Shown here: in pieces, positions 21,533 through 32,125 of the stretch
How the letters are laid out: each line of letters opens with the position of its first letter
Position numbering within the stretch: the stretch's first letter is position 1
Origin: Stomorhina lunata
Lineage: Eukaryota; Arthropoda; Insecta; Diptera; Rhiniidae
Assembly: GCA_933228675.1 (NCBI GenBank)
Contig: OW121741.1
Location: forward strand, 55,487,310 to 55,551,309
Direction: 5' to 3'
Length of the DNA stretch: 64,000 nt
Translations under genes and position numbers: made by a program
Notes under the pieces: model-generated
Told to the model about the DNA's origin: nothing
What the model saw: the letters and a program-made list of their open reading frames with translations, nothing else
Databases searched by the model: none

Positions 21533-23322
21533 CGTCGCACAGTGGGGTGAATGGTAGAGAAAGTGGCGATTAATTCATAAAAGTCGTAATATTAAAATAT
21601 TGTTATTTTTTATTGATAAATATTAATAAATACATAAAAGCCCAATATTTAAAAGAAATAATTTTGAAAAAACATAAATTGTTAACCTTTTATGGGCTTT
21701 TTTCTATTTTGGATAAAATGGTCTTATTTGACTATTTTTGCTGTGACTTTGGAATTAAAAACGATAAATTAATAAATTAAATTGTAAATTAGAGCATATT
21801 TTATGTGTCTTTGTTTAAATAAATAAAATAAATATTAAATATTTGTTTATGTTTAGTTTTAACAAAAAATACGTTTTTTTTTAATTAATAACTCCAAAGA
21901 TTTTACTCAAAAACGTCACATTAGAAAAAATTCTTAATTTTTATTTATAAATATTTGTAAACAGAAAACAAACATTTCAGAAAATAAACATTAAAAAAAT
22001 ATAAAGCTTCTTTATTTTCTTCATTTAGTTATTTATAAAAGCAATATTTACTACATAATCATCATACTTTTAAAATTTCGCGAAAATGTAATTTTTTGGT
22101 CAAAATTTGAGGAGGTGCTTGGTAAATTTTACTTATGTTCAAATTTAACAATATCTTAATGCATATTATTGTCCAGTATATAGAGAATGTATGCTGGATT
22201 TTTTTTTCGAAATTGTATGACATTAACCCTTTCTTTCCCGGGCACAAAAGTAAAAATTTGGATTTTTTAGTTTTTTATAACAAAATTATGAAAATTTAAG
22301 AATTTATTAGTGAATTTCGGAAAATCTTATAAAAAAAATTATTTGTATCATTAATTTCATAAAAATAATTATTTGATTATTGTTATGATATTACCATGAA
22401 AAATAAAAAATTAAAAATTTTAGCTTTGCCCCGAGAAAAAAAGGGTTAAAATTATCCAATTTAAAAAAAGACTCACTATAGATTTTTTATATACTGAGCA
22501 ATAACATTGATTAACAGTCTTATCAAAATTGAACAGAAATAAATTTAATAAGCACTTGTAAAATAAAGACCAACAAATAAAATTTTTCGCCGAAAATCGG
22601 CGAACTAAAATCGCTGGTACGGCTAAAGTGTTAAATAAATTGACCTCCGTTTTTCATTAATTTTATTTTCCTAGTTGTATATTTTAAACTACCGGTGAAA
22701 TAATTTTTATATTTTTATATTTTCTAAGCAAAATTTTCGAAAATATAAAAAATTAGTTTTGAAACCGAGCTGTCGGCAACTAGAATTCTTTCACAAAAAC
22801 TTCCATAACTCAAAAATCGCACTAGTGCGCAACAAAATATTTTGGGATTTATTAGCTAAAATATTATATTTTAAGACCATTAAGTCATTTTTTCCTGCAC
22901 TCATCCGCAAAGCTGTTGAAACTCAATGTATATATTAAAACTACCACATTTTTAGAGCAATATATTTTTTTTATTTTTTAAATATTTTTAAAACATTTAT
23001 CTAAATGAAAATATCTTTTTAAATGCTCATATACCTGAAGTTAACGGTTCCATTTTAAAACTTTTACTTATAAAAGTTTGAATAAAAACTATAAGCACTT
23101 GAAGTATCAAAATTTTTTCTTTCAATCAATTCGAGGAAAAATAACAAAAATTATTGAACTTTGAACACACACTGTAAATAAACTATCAAGAACTTTTATT
23201 TTTGCAGTTATTGATGCAGAATTTTATCTACTTTCATATGGTACCAAATATAGTTGTGAAAGTTAAAGTTCGTCTTTTGAATTAATCGCCATTATTGAAG
23301 GCTTTCGCCCCAAAGTGCGTCG
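21533..23322 (+). mobile_element. Transib-like non-autonomous DNA transposon with CGTCG target duplication
   Basis: Element 21538-23317 (1780 bp) between CGTCG copies at 21533-21537 and 23318-23322. Ends are CACAGTGGGGTGAATGG and, on the other strand, CACTTTGGGGCGAAAGC. Transib elements make 5-bp duplications that favour CGNCG and begin CAC-A/T-(A/G)TG, the origin of the RAG heptamer, so duplication, ends and target all agree. The Jockey sequence resumes on the far side exactly as in the copy at 61830-61850. No RAG1-like transposase frame is present; the interior is AT-rich. Part of the interior (about 22070-22260) resembles 35875-36060. Confidence 0.82.
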
Positions 23323-23397
23323 ATCCAAGTGAATACCCAGGTATTTCACTTCATTGCGTAAAGACTGTATTGCATGAGTCTTTACGCAATGTAAAGG
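23318..23397 (-). pseudogene. Jockey-type relic 1, piece 2
   Basis: CGATCCAAGTGAATACCCAGG matches 61846-61861 in relic 2. A perfect 14-bp inverted repeat (23353-23366 against 23377-23390) replaces the sequence expected from relic 2. ATGTAAAGG at 23389-23397 is the left target copy of Foldback element 1. Confidence 0.75.
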
Positions 23398-23449
23398 ATG
23401 TGTGAAGTTAAATTTGGAATTTAAAACCCTAGACACAAACCAATGTTTT

Positions 23450-23465
23450 TAACAGAGCTCTGTTA
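23450..23465. repeat. Terminal palindrome of FB1, left
   Basis: TAACAGAGCTCTGTTA, a perfect 16-bp palindrome near the end of the arm. The same palindrome occurs at 27094-27109, 39625-39640 and 45635-45650, at all four FB termini. Confidence 0.85.
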
Positions 23466-23540
23466 TGTAGTTAACATAGCTCTGTTAAGAACCAAAAATA
23501 TAGGGACTACATAAGGAATTCGAACTACTAGTGAACCAGG

Positions 23541-23650
23541 AGGTTACTGTGTATCTCGATTCGAAAATAAAACTGTTCGAATTTGTATGTTTAAAGCACT
23601 GAGTTTCGAAAATAATTTCTTTCAAAACGAGTTAAGCGGTAACCCCCCAG
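23541..23650. mobile_element. Small MITE inside the FB1 left arm
   Basis: About 110 bp bounded by GGAGGTTACTGTGTATCTCG and, inverted, CGAGTTAAGCGGTAACCCCCC. It interrupts the FB sequence GTGAACCAG-GCAACGTGGG, which is continuous in FB2 at 39706, and leaves CAG on both sides (3-bp duplication). The inverted ends are similar but imperfect, and match the single end at 14370. Superfamily not determined. Confidence 0.65.
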
Positions 23651-25789
23651 GCAACGTGGGTGGACAAATGGGGTACCAGATTGTAGGCGATAATGTTATC
23701 TATGGATACCCATAGTCAGAATCAATAACAGAGTGAGTTGGTAGGCGCTGTTAACAGTTTTCCAAAATATCAAATGTGAGATCATGTTAAGGGAGGATTG
23801 CAAGTTCTTAGGAAACAAGACAACGTGGGCGGACAAATGTGGTATCTGGTTGTAGGTAAGGATGTTTCCTATCAGCTCCTGTAGTCAGAACCTTTAACAG
23901 AGCGAGTTGCTAGGAGTTATTAGCATTTTTTAAAAAAATTTCATATGTGGGACTATGTTAAGGGAGGATTCCAGATTCCTTGAAAACAAGGCAACGTGGG
24001 CGGACAAATGAGGTATCGGGCAGTAGCTAAAGATGTTTTCTATAGGGTTCCATTGTCAGAATATCTAACAGAGCGAGTTGGTAGGAGTTATTGAGATTTT
24101 TCAAAAATTTCATATGTGGGCCTATGTTAAGGGAGGATTCCAGATTCCTTGGAAACAAGGCAACGTGGGGGGACAAGTGAGGTATCGGGGATTAGCTGAG
24201 GATGTTTTCTATAGGGTTCTATTGCCAGAATATCTAACAGAGTGAGTTGGTAGGAGTTATTGAGATTTTTCAAAAATTTCATATGTGAGACTATGTTAAG
24301 GGAGGATTACAGATTCCTTGGAAACAAGGCAACGTGGGGGGACAAATGAGGTATCAGGGAGTAGCTGAGGATGTTTTTTATAGGGTTCTATTGCCAGAAT
24401 ATCTAACAGAGCGAGTTGGTACGAGTTATTGAGATTTTTCAAAAATTTAATACGTGGGACTATGTTAAGGGAAGATTCCAGATTCCTTGGAAACAAGGCA
24501 ACGTGGGCGGACAAATGAGGTATCGGGGAGTAGCTGAGGATGTTTTGTGTAGGGCTCCATTGTCAGAATATCTAACAGAGCGAGTTGGTAGGAGTTGTTG
24601 AGATTTTCCAAAAATTTTATATGTGGGACTATGTTAAAGGAGGATTCCAGATTCCTTGGAAAAAAGGCAACGTGGGCGGACAAATGAGGCATCGAGAAGT
24701 AGCTGAGGATGTTTTCTATAGGATTCCATTGTCAGAATATGTAACAGAGCGAGTTGGTAGGAGTTATTGACATTTTTCAAAAATTTCATATGTGGGACTA
24801 TGTTAAGGGAGGATTCCTGATTCCTTGGAAACAAGGCAACTTTGGGGGAAAAATGAGGTATCGGGGTGTACCTGAGGATGTTTTCTATAGGGCTCCATTG
24901 TCAGAATATCTAACAGAGCGAGCTGGTAGGAGTTATTGAGATTTTTCAAAAATTTCACATGTGGGACTATGTTAAGGGAGGATTCCAGATTCCTTGGAAA
25001 CAAGGCAGCGTGGGGGGAGAAATGAGTTATCCGGGAGTAGCTGAGGATGTTTTCTATATAGCTCCATTGTCAGAATATCTAACAGAGCGAGTTGGTAGGA
25101 GTTATTGAGATTTTTCAAAAATTTCATATGTAGGACTATGTTAAGGGAGGATTCCAGATTCCTTGGAAACAAGGCAACGTGGGGGGACAAATGAGGTATC
25201 GGGGAGTAGCATAGGATGTTTTTTATAGGGTTCTATTGCCAGAATATCTAACAGAGCGAGTTGGTACGAGTTATTGAGATTTTTCAAAAATTTAATACGT
25301 GGGACTATGTTAAGGGAAGATTCCAGATTCCTTGGAAACAAGGCAACGTGGGCGGACAAATGAGGTATCGGGGAGTAGCTGAGGATGTTTTCTATATAGC
25401 TCCATTGTCAGAATATCTAACAGAGCGAGTTGGTAGGAGTTATTGAGATTTTTCAAAAATTTCATATGTAGGACTATGTTAAGGGAGGATTCCAGATTCC
25501 TTGGAAACAAGGCAACGTGGGGGGACAAATGAGGTATCGGGGAGTAGCATAGGATGTTTTTTATAGGGTTCTATTGCCAGAATATCTAACAGAGCGAGTT
25601 GGTACGAGTTATTGAGATTTTTCAAAAATTTCATATGCGGGACTATATTAAGGGAGGATTCCAGATTCCTTGAAAACAAGGCAACGTGGGCGGACAAATG
25701 AGGTATCGCGCAGTAGATAAAGATGTTTTCTATAGGGTTCCATTGTCAGAATATCTAACAGAGCGAGTTGCTTGGAATTCTTCACTTAA
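23651..25789 (+). repeat. FB1 left arm: tandem 169-bp units
   Basis: Units read GGGAGGATTCCAGATTCC, then GGACAAATGAGGTATCGGG, then AACAGAGCGAGTTGGTAGGA. Spacing is 169 bp through most of the array (for example the same frame recurs at 24296, 24465, 24634 and 24803). The outer one or two units are more diverged. Because 169 is not a multiple of three, the repeated 61-72 residue frames fall in successive reading frames and are not genes. Confidence 0.93.
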
Positions 25790-26003
25790 CAGTGGGCGGG
25801 ATTATATTAACAGGGAGTTGGGAATTAATAACATAACAGAACATGTGATTATTGTAACGGACATTTTAAAATTAGCAGAAAATACTAAAAAAACAATGTG
25901 GTCAGGTAAATTAAAGTAATCTTCAATTTTGTTGTTTTTGTGGGAAATTATAATTTTTTTTTTGCATTAAAAAAATTACATGTGGATTATACATAAAAAC
26001 ATC

Positions 26004-27060
26004 GAATAGAAAACATCCTCAGATACTCCCCTATACCTCATTTGTCCCCCACGTTGCCTTGTTTCCAAGGAATGTGGAATCCTCCCTTAACATAGTCCCA
26101 CATATGAAATTTTTGAAAGATCTCAACAACTCCTACCAACTCGCTCTGTTAGATATTCCTACAATGGAGCTTTATAGAAAACATCCTCAGCTACTCCCCG
26201 ATAACTCATTTGTTCCCCCACGTTGCCTTGTTTCCAAGGAATCTTGAATCCTCCCTTAATATAGTCCCACATATGAAATTTTTGAAAAATCTCAATAACT
26301 CCTACCAACTCGCTCTGTTAGATATTCTGACAATGGAGCCCAATAGAAAACATCCTCAGCTACTCCCCGATACCTCATTTGTCCGCCCACGTTGCCGTCC
26401 TTCCAAGGAATCTGGAATCCTCCCTTAACATAGTCCCACATATGAAATTTTTGAAAAATCTCAATAACTCCTACCAACTCTCTCTGTTAGATATTCTGAC
26501 AATGGAACCCTATAGAAAACATCTTCAGCTACTCCCCGATACCTCATTTGTCCGCCCACATTGCCTTGTTTTCAAGGAATCTGGAATCCTCCCTTAACAT
26601 AGTCCCGCATATGCAATTTTTGAAAAATTTCGATAACTCCTACCAACTCGCTCTGTTAGATATTCTGACAATGAAACCCTATAGAAAACATCCTCTGGTA
26701 CTCCCCGATGCCTCATTTGTCCGCCCACGTTGCCTTGTTTCCTAGGAATCTGGAATCCTCCCTTAACATAGTCCCACATATGAAATTTTTTTAAAAAATG
26801 CTAATAACTCCTAGCAACTCGCTCTGTTAAAGGTTCTGAATACAGGAGCTCATAGGAAACATCCTTACCTACAACCAGATACCACACTTGTCGGCCCACG
26901 TTGTCTTGTTTCCTGGGAACTTGCAATCCTCCCTTAGCATGATCTCACATTTGATATTTTGATTCTGACTATGGGTATCCATAGATAACATCATCGCCTA
27001 CAATCTGGTACCCCATTTGTTCGCCCACGTTGCCTGGTTCACTGGTAGTTCTGTTAAGAA
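26004..27060 (-). repeat. FB1 right arm: inverted tandem 169-bp units
   Basis: The same units in the opposite sense (CCTCCCTTAACATAGTCCCAC, CTCGCTCTGTTAGATATTC). The arm is shorter than the left one and has lost two short stretches relative to the FB2 right arm, near 26950 and 27050. It abuts the loop at CATCGAATAGAAAACATCC, which looks like an internal deletion junction when compared with FB2 (CATCGAAAATTATATG, 40814). Confidence 0.9.
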
Positions 27061-27093
27061 TTGTTGGTTCTTAACAGAGCTATGTTAACTACA

Positions 27094-27109
27094 TAACAGA
27101 GCTCTGTTA
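27094..27109. repeat. Terminal palindrome of FB1, right
   Basis: TAACAGAGCTCTGTTA, in mirror position to 23450-23465. Confidence 0.85.
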
Positions 27110-27163
27110 AAAACATTGGTTTGTGTCTAGGGTTTTAAATTTCAAATTTAACTTCACACACAT

Positions 27164-27320
27164 ATGTAAAGGTGATATGAATGCATTTTTGTTCATTCAC
27201 TTTTATTTTCCATTGATTTAGCCATTTTTCTATTTGAAATATTTCGTTCTGTAAATTCATAGACTGGGTTTTCATTATTACTTAGAAAGGCAGTATCATC
27301 TGCTAATGTGGACGTGTGTA
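27164..27320 (-). pseudogene. Jockey-type relic 1, piece 3 (RT active-site region)
   Basis: On the minus strand this piece encodes LADDTAFLSNNENP, the catalytic (F/L)ADD motif of a Jockey-type RT. The hAT MITE copy 2 then splits the gene. Relic 2 (61968-62261) has lost this very motif by deletion. Confidence 0.8.
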
Positions 27321-28078
27321 CAGTGATGCCAACCAAAAATTTTTATTTGTGGGAGATTCAACAATAAAAAGTAGTAGATTTCACAAAATTTATTTTCAAA
27401 AAGTGGTAGATCTACCACTTTTATTATTCAAACTTTTTAAGAATTTTAAAGTTAGAATATTTACGTTTTTATTTAATGTTTTGTTTAAAAAATAGTGTTG
27501 AATATGTATCAATAAATATACATACATATTAATGTAATTTGAAAAATAAACAAGAGCTTATAAAAGATAATTTTTTATTCGAATCCTTAAAAAGTTACAT
27601 GGTTTTATTAAAAAATTTAAAATTTTCATCTGTTGGTGTAATCATTTACACTCTCTAAAGAGTGTTAGTAGAAAGTTTATTCCTATTAGAAATTTTAAAT
27701 TTTTGGGATGTAAATGGGATGCAGTTGTTGCCTGGGTTTCCAGCTAACAGGTAATAACTGTATTCAATTCCTACTCACACCTCCTAGTGGTACATCCTGG
27801 AAACCTGAGCAACCTAGTTGAAGATGCGGTAAAGATGCGAGTAGGATTCTAGGTCAGGGCTAACGTGAGGGGGAGTTATCTTAGAGCCATTCCTACGTAT
27901 TTGGTCTAAGGGTCTAAGATAATTGTACTTGGTAAAGTACGAAATTGTAGCGTCTGTTCAACATGTTAGTTGCGGATACAAGCGGGCGTCTGTCTCGGAC
28001 CGAGCGGCTCGCTTTACAAACGTGGCTCTTGTCTTTGGACTCATCATCCATCGACTAAGCACTTACGATGTTTTAAGC

Positions 28079-29086
28079 ATGGAAAGAAACAACATTATAG
28101 AATATACTACTCCAAGGGGTAATCAAGCGAGAAATCCCCCTGCTACGGCAGCTGGCACAAGGATTTTGGAGGTGCCTAATCTATGCAAGAACATCTTGAT
28201 GAATGAAACCAATTCTATCCAAAGAAATCGAACTATAAAAACTAATATAGGCATGAAAGAAAGTTTAAAGTTTGCGACATGGAACGTACGCACGTTATAC
28301 GAAACTGGGAAACTAGAACAACTAAGGCGTGAAATGTTGGTTTATAAAATTGATTTGCTGGCGGTGCAAGAAGCTAGATGGACAGGACAAGGGGAAGTTC
28401 GGAACGAAAATACTGTGTTTCTTTACTCCGGTCGCCCGGATGGTGATGAACATAGTAGGGGTGTTGGCTTTCTGATGACTAAAAGAATAGCTAAAGCCAT
28501 GATAGCATGGTACCCTATCAATGAGAGGCTAATGGCAATAAAACTTAAGACCAAAGCTCGTAATATGATAATTATCAATGTCTACGCCCCTACTGAAATC
28601 CAATCTGAAAACGATAAAGACGAATTTTACGATATATTAAGCAGTTGGATGAACAGTAATGTACATAATTGTGACATTACTATGATACTGGGCGACTTTA
28701 ACGCCAAAGTTGGCTCAAACAACACCGGTTTGGAACACTACATTGGTAAGCACGGTGTCGGAGTAAGAAATGACAACGGAGAAAGATTAATCGAACTATG
28801 CTGTGAGAGGAAACTGGTTGTAGGTGGCACAATTTTTCCTCATAAGCTCCACCATAAAATAACTTGGATATCGCCGAACGGTGTCACTAAGAACCAAATT
28901 GATCACATTTTGATCAACTCTAAGTGGCGATCATCTTTACTTGATGTACGCTCGAAGCGCGGAGCAGATATAAACAGCGACCACCATCTAGTTATATCTA
29001 AAGTTCGTTTGAAGGTAGCGGCTCTGAGGTCAGAAACGGCAAAAGTCGATCGGAAAATTGATGTTGGGAAACTGGAATCAGAGTGA
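28079..29086 (+). pseudogene. RTE endonuclease part (ends at a premature TGA)
   Basis: Apurinic-type endonuclease that would nick the target DNA. I prefer the ATG at 28079 (MERNNIIEYTTPRGNQ) over the upstream in-frame ATG at 27923, because the extra residues look like leader. Motifs: KFATWNVRTLYETGKLEQL, DLLAVQEARWTGQG, a catalytic GDFNAKVGS near residue 203, and SDHHLVISKVRLK at about 300-312 (Asp-His pair). The TGA at 29084-29086 is in frame, and the same frame stays open across 29087-29338 into the RT part, so one substitution separates the two halves. Confidence 0.88.
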
Positions 29087-31126
29087 CACCGAACTGCCTT
29101 TATAACATCCATAAGGAATCGGCTTCCAGATATTTTAAACAACAACGCCGCAAATATAAACGAAATCGGAAGTTGTATCACTCAGACATACAATGAGGTT
29201 GGTCAACAAACGTTAGGTTTTAAAGACCATAAAAGGAAAGTATGGCTCACCCAAGCAACATGGGACCTAGTTCAACAACGTAAAACCATAAAAAGTGCGA
29301 GTCTAAATGCAAACGCTGATGTTGAAGAGCTTAACACAATGTTCCGTGACCTGTCCAACAGAATAAAAAGGTCTGCAAGGAGGGACAAGAGAATGTGGGT
29401 AGATGAACAAGCAAGCCAAGCTGAGTCAGCTGCAAATAAAGGCGACATGAGGACCTTATACAATATATCAAAGGCGTTGTGTGGCAAACCTACCTACACC
29501 AATAGTCCCATTCTGAGTAGTAGCGGTACACTTCTCTCAACCCCGGATGAACAATTAATACGATGGATGGAACACTTCCAGTCAACATTAAACAATCCCA
29601 TTGGATTAGAACCGCTGACGGAAGTGCAAAATGAAACCGAACATGACTGTTTATTCAGTGGAATTTCAGACAGCCCACCTACATTACAAGAAGTGAAGAA
29701 TGCCATTAAAAGCCTCAAGCGTAACAAGGCCCCGGGCAATGACAATATATCAGCGGAGATGCTTTTATGTGACGTTGAAGGATCGGCGAGACTGTGGCAC
29801 CCATTTGTGCGTAAAATATGGGAAGAAGAAGCTCTACCAACCTCCTGGAATGAAAGTATACTAGTCAAAATACCAAAAAAGGGTGACTCCAAAGACTGCA
29901 ATAACTACAGGGGAATAACACTTCTTCCAATACCGAGCAAAATACTAAGTCGAGTAATTTTGAATAGAATGTCTGACGCAGTTTCTGAAACACTCCGCGA
30001 AAATCAGTTTGGGTTCCGAGAGAATAGATCTTGTGTTGATCTAATCAACACAGTAAGAATAGTATTGGAGCAATGTAATGAATTCCGCACCCCCATTTAT
30101 CTAGCGTTTATCGACTTTATGAAGGCCTTCGACAGTGTCAACAGGTGCTATCTATGGAGAATTTTAGAAAACCGTAACATGCCAACGAAAATTCTGAACT
30201 TAATTCGGGCAATGTACGTGGACTTTAAATGCCGGGTTCTACATAAAGGTAAATTGTCTAATCCGTTCGAAGTTACTACTGGAGTAAGACAAGGATGTAT
30301 ATTATCACCTATACTTTTTATCCTTGTCATCGACAATATAATGCGCACGGCACTGAATGGTAGACGTGGTATCCAATGGACACCATTTAAGCAACTCGAG
30401 GACTTGGAATACGCCGATGACGTATGTCTTCTAAGCCAAAGACCAGCTCACCTTCAAGAAAACACTAGCGCTATTACTGTTGAATCTCGGGCAGCTGGGC
30501 TGGAAATCAATATCTCCAAGACAAAGATTATGCCTGGCTATGGCGCAAACCCGTCGCCACACATCAATGTGGATAACGAGGGTATTGGTTGTGTAGGTAC
30601 CTTTAATTATCTTGGTAGTTTGGTATCTACAAAAGGTGGCGCCGATGAGGATATTGAATCGCGTATTAATAAGGCAAAATCTGCATTCGGCATTCTCCGA
30701 ACTATATGGAAATCTCGGCAAATATCAACAACAACTAAGTTACGAATATATAACTCGAATGTCAAGTCCATCTTGTATTACGGCTGCGAAACTTGGAAAC
30801 GCACAAATGCCATCGATAAGCGCCTGCAAACCTTTGCAAACAAATGCTTGCGGCAAATCCTTAATATATGGTGGCCAAATCGAATAAGAAATGAAGATCT
30901 ACTAAACGCTACAAACCAAATCCCTTCCTCTATAGAGGTATGTCAACGGAAATGGCGATGGATAGGCCACACACTTCGAAGGCCAAATACCAACATTGCT
31001 CGACAAGCGCTTCATTGGAATCCACAAGGAAGCGGCCGTCGTGTTGGTGCACCTGCTAGAACGTGGAGAAGGTCAATTGATGCGGAGTTACAAGCAGCAA
31101 CTATTCATGGAATGATGTATGCCTAA
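29087..31126 (+). pseudogene. RTE reverse transcriptase part
   Basis: Continues the frame of the endonuclease after the stop; an internal ATG lies at 29339. Motifs in order: SLKRNKAPGNDNISAEML, PKKGDSKDCNNYRGITLLP, GFRENRSCVDLINTVR, catalytic AFIDFMKAFDSV, GVRQGCILSPILF, and the active-site LEYADDVCLLS. The C-terminus RKWRWIGHTLRRPNTNIARQ and an R-x-x-W-R-R end are typical of the SR2-like part of the RTE clade. All RT catalytic Asp residues are present. Translation of this half as it stands would need reinitiation. Confidence 0.9.
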
Positions 31127-31503
31127 CATCTCGCAATAGAGTTCGATATAAAAGGATGGTTGAGGCCCTATGCTCCACTGGGAGTCAAGGATAACAGAAG
31201 AAGAAGAAGAAATTTTAAATAAATTAACTGTCGTAATAGCCTTTTAACATTGGCACTACTATGTAGAAGCACAAGCAATTTTCGTGTCAAAGGGAACATT
31301 TGTGCGTGTCACCTTTATTATTCTAGAAACATGATGCCAGAAATTTTCAAAACTTGTGTATATTTTCTTCTAGAGGGAAATGAAATGTTATATTTCTTAA
31401 AAGCATCCATTCTTAATACAATTCGCTGCGGTCTTACAAATCTAAAAAGAAGAACATGTTACAAAAAATATATATTTTTTTTTAACAGGTGTTGGCATCG
31501 CTG

Positions 31504-31617
31504 CGTGCGTATATAAATATTTGTAGGCATATCAGAGGTATATATAATATAAAGAATTGGTCCTAATATGCTGCATTAGGGAACACCAGCTTCAATAGGC
31601 TGTGGAGTACTTAAGAA
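31504..31617 (-). pseudogene. Jockey-type relic 1, piece 4
   Basis: TTTGTAGGCATATCAGA-GTATATAT and GGGAACACCAGCTTC match 62076-62180 of relic 2, where the minus strand encodes the RT block GVPQGSILGPILYVIY. The match stops at CTTAAGAAG near 31617, so the 5' part of the Jockey element is absent. Confidence 0.8.
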
Positions 31618-31639
31618 GATCTTCGGACGACGGTTAACA

Positions 31640-32125
31640 AATCTTCCGTCGGCCCATAGAAAATAACGCCTACTTTTTCCACCCTGAGAATATTTTGTTG
31701 TTGATGATAACAGATCCGCTAGTACGTTCAGATGGCTTTACAAAGATTTTATCTGCCAGAAATGAAGCAACAATTGGCATTCGTCAAATCTTCTTTCCAC
31801 AATTTCAGAATTTTATTAACTTTGAGAGTGACTCATATTTTGATATGATGAATTGACTGAGCCACCATGCTTGCAAGAACAGCTAGAAGCATTACAGTTT
31901 TCCAAAGAAATAATCGAAATACCAGGTTAACATAAAGGAAAATTCTTTCTTTTGATAGTGTTATTTATTAAACTTAATTATTTTTACAGCTTATCTATGC
32001 CATTTACAAAACACCGAGCGTTTTGTTCATGTAGTACATGAATCTGCCATGGCTGTCACCGATGAGCAAAGCATGGGCCACATTTTTTCTAAACACGAGA
32101 GTCGTCAAAAATATAGCAAAATTGG
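31640..32125 (+). pseudogene. Degraded transposon-like coding fragment with a possible intron
   Basis: Plus-strand frames give DGFTKILSARNEAT, then QFQNFINFESDSYFDMMN and, shifted, LTEPPCLQEQLEALQFSKE. After a possible intron (GTTAAC at about 31925 to TTTTTACAG at about 31989) comes YLCHLQNTERFVHVVHESA and SMGHIFSKHESRQKY. The pattern (INFE-x-x-x-Y-x-D, LTEPP, P-C-H-x-Q-x-x-E-R-x-V) recalls an arthropod family of transposon-derived proteins usually annotated as uncharacterised. I base this on memory of the motif only. At least one frameshift is present. Confidence 0.4.

Larger units (their letters stand above)
23398..27163. mobile_element. Foldback (FB) element 1 with 9-bp target duplication
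   Basis: A 3.77-kb element with very long inverted arms built of tandem 169-bp units. The outermost sequence is ATGTGTGAAGTTAAATTTG at the left, and its inverted counterpart ends CACACACAT at the right. ATGTAAAGG flanks both sides (23389-23397, 27164-27172), and a related sequence (ACGTAAAGG) is present in the uninterrupted relic at 61929-61937. Long tandem-repeat arms plus a 9-bp duplication are hallmarks of Drosophila FB. The loop (about 25770-26003) is short and carries no protein gene, so this copy is non-autonomous. A 110-bp MITE sits in its left arm. Confidence 0.9.
27689..31220 (+). mobile_element. RTE-clade non-LTR retrotransposon, nearly complete
   Basis: About 27701-31210, flanked by AATTTTAAAT on both sides (27691-27700, 31211-31220), a sequence close to the uninterrupted MITE at 13688. 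It has a 5' leader (27701-28078), one endonuclease-RT reading frame cut by a single stop, a short 3' UTR and an (AAG)n tail (31197-31209). The short UTR and microsatellite tail are typical of RTE. It is full length or close to it and so probably one of the younger insertions here. Confidence 0.88.
27313..31511 (+). mobile_element. hAT MITE, copy 2, carrying a nested RTE element
   Basis: Bounded by CAGTGATGCCAACC at 27321 and GTTGGCATCGCTG ending at 31503, with flanks CGTGTGTA (27313-27320) and CGTGCGTA (31504-31511), 7 of 8 matching. The left 380 bp and right 300 bp match the MITE at 13317-14127. The right subterminal repeats (14010-14118 in copy 1) are missing here. It is opened at 27701 by the RTE insertion and lies in the Jockey relic just beside its active-site codons. 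Confidence 0.88.

Noticed and set aside
21538..21580. A V(D)J-type recombination signal in the Transib-like end
   Set aside because: The heptamer is CACAGTG, but nothing resembling the ACAAAAACC nonamer lies 12 or 23 bp away.
24296..25697. A ladder of 61-76 residue open frames on both strands (also in 26059-26779 and 40023-45255)
   Set aside because: They are the same 169-bp Foldback unit read over and over. 169 is not divisible by three, so successive copies lie in different frames and cannot form one protein.
23651..25789. CRISPR-like array
   Set aside because: Regular spacing comes from contiguous 169-bp tandem units without unique spacers, and the context is an insect Foldback element.
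29494..29901. 135-codon minus-strand frame
   Set aside because: Antisense of the RTE RT domain.
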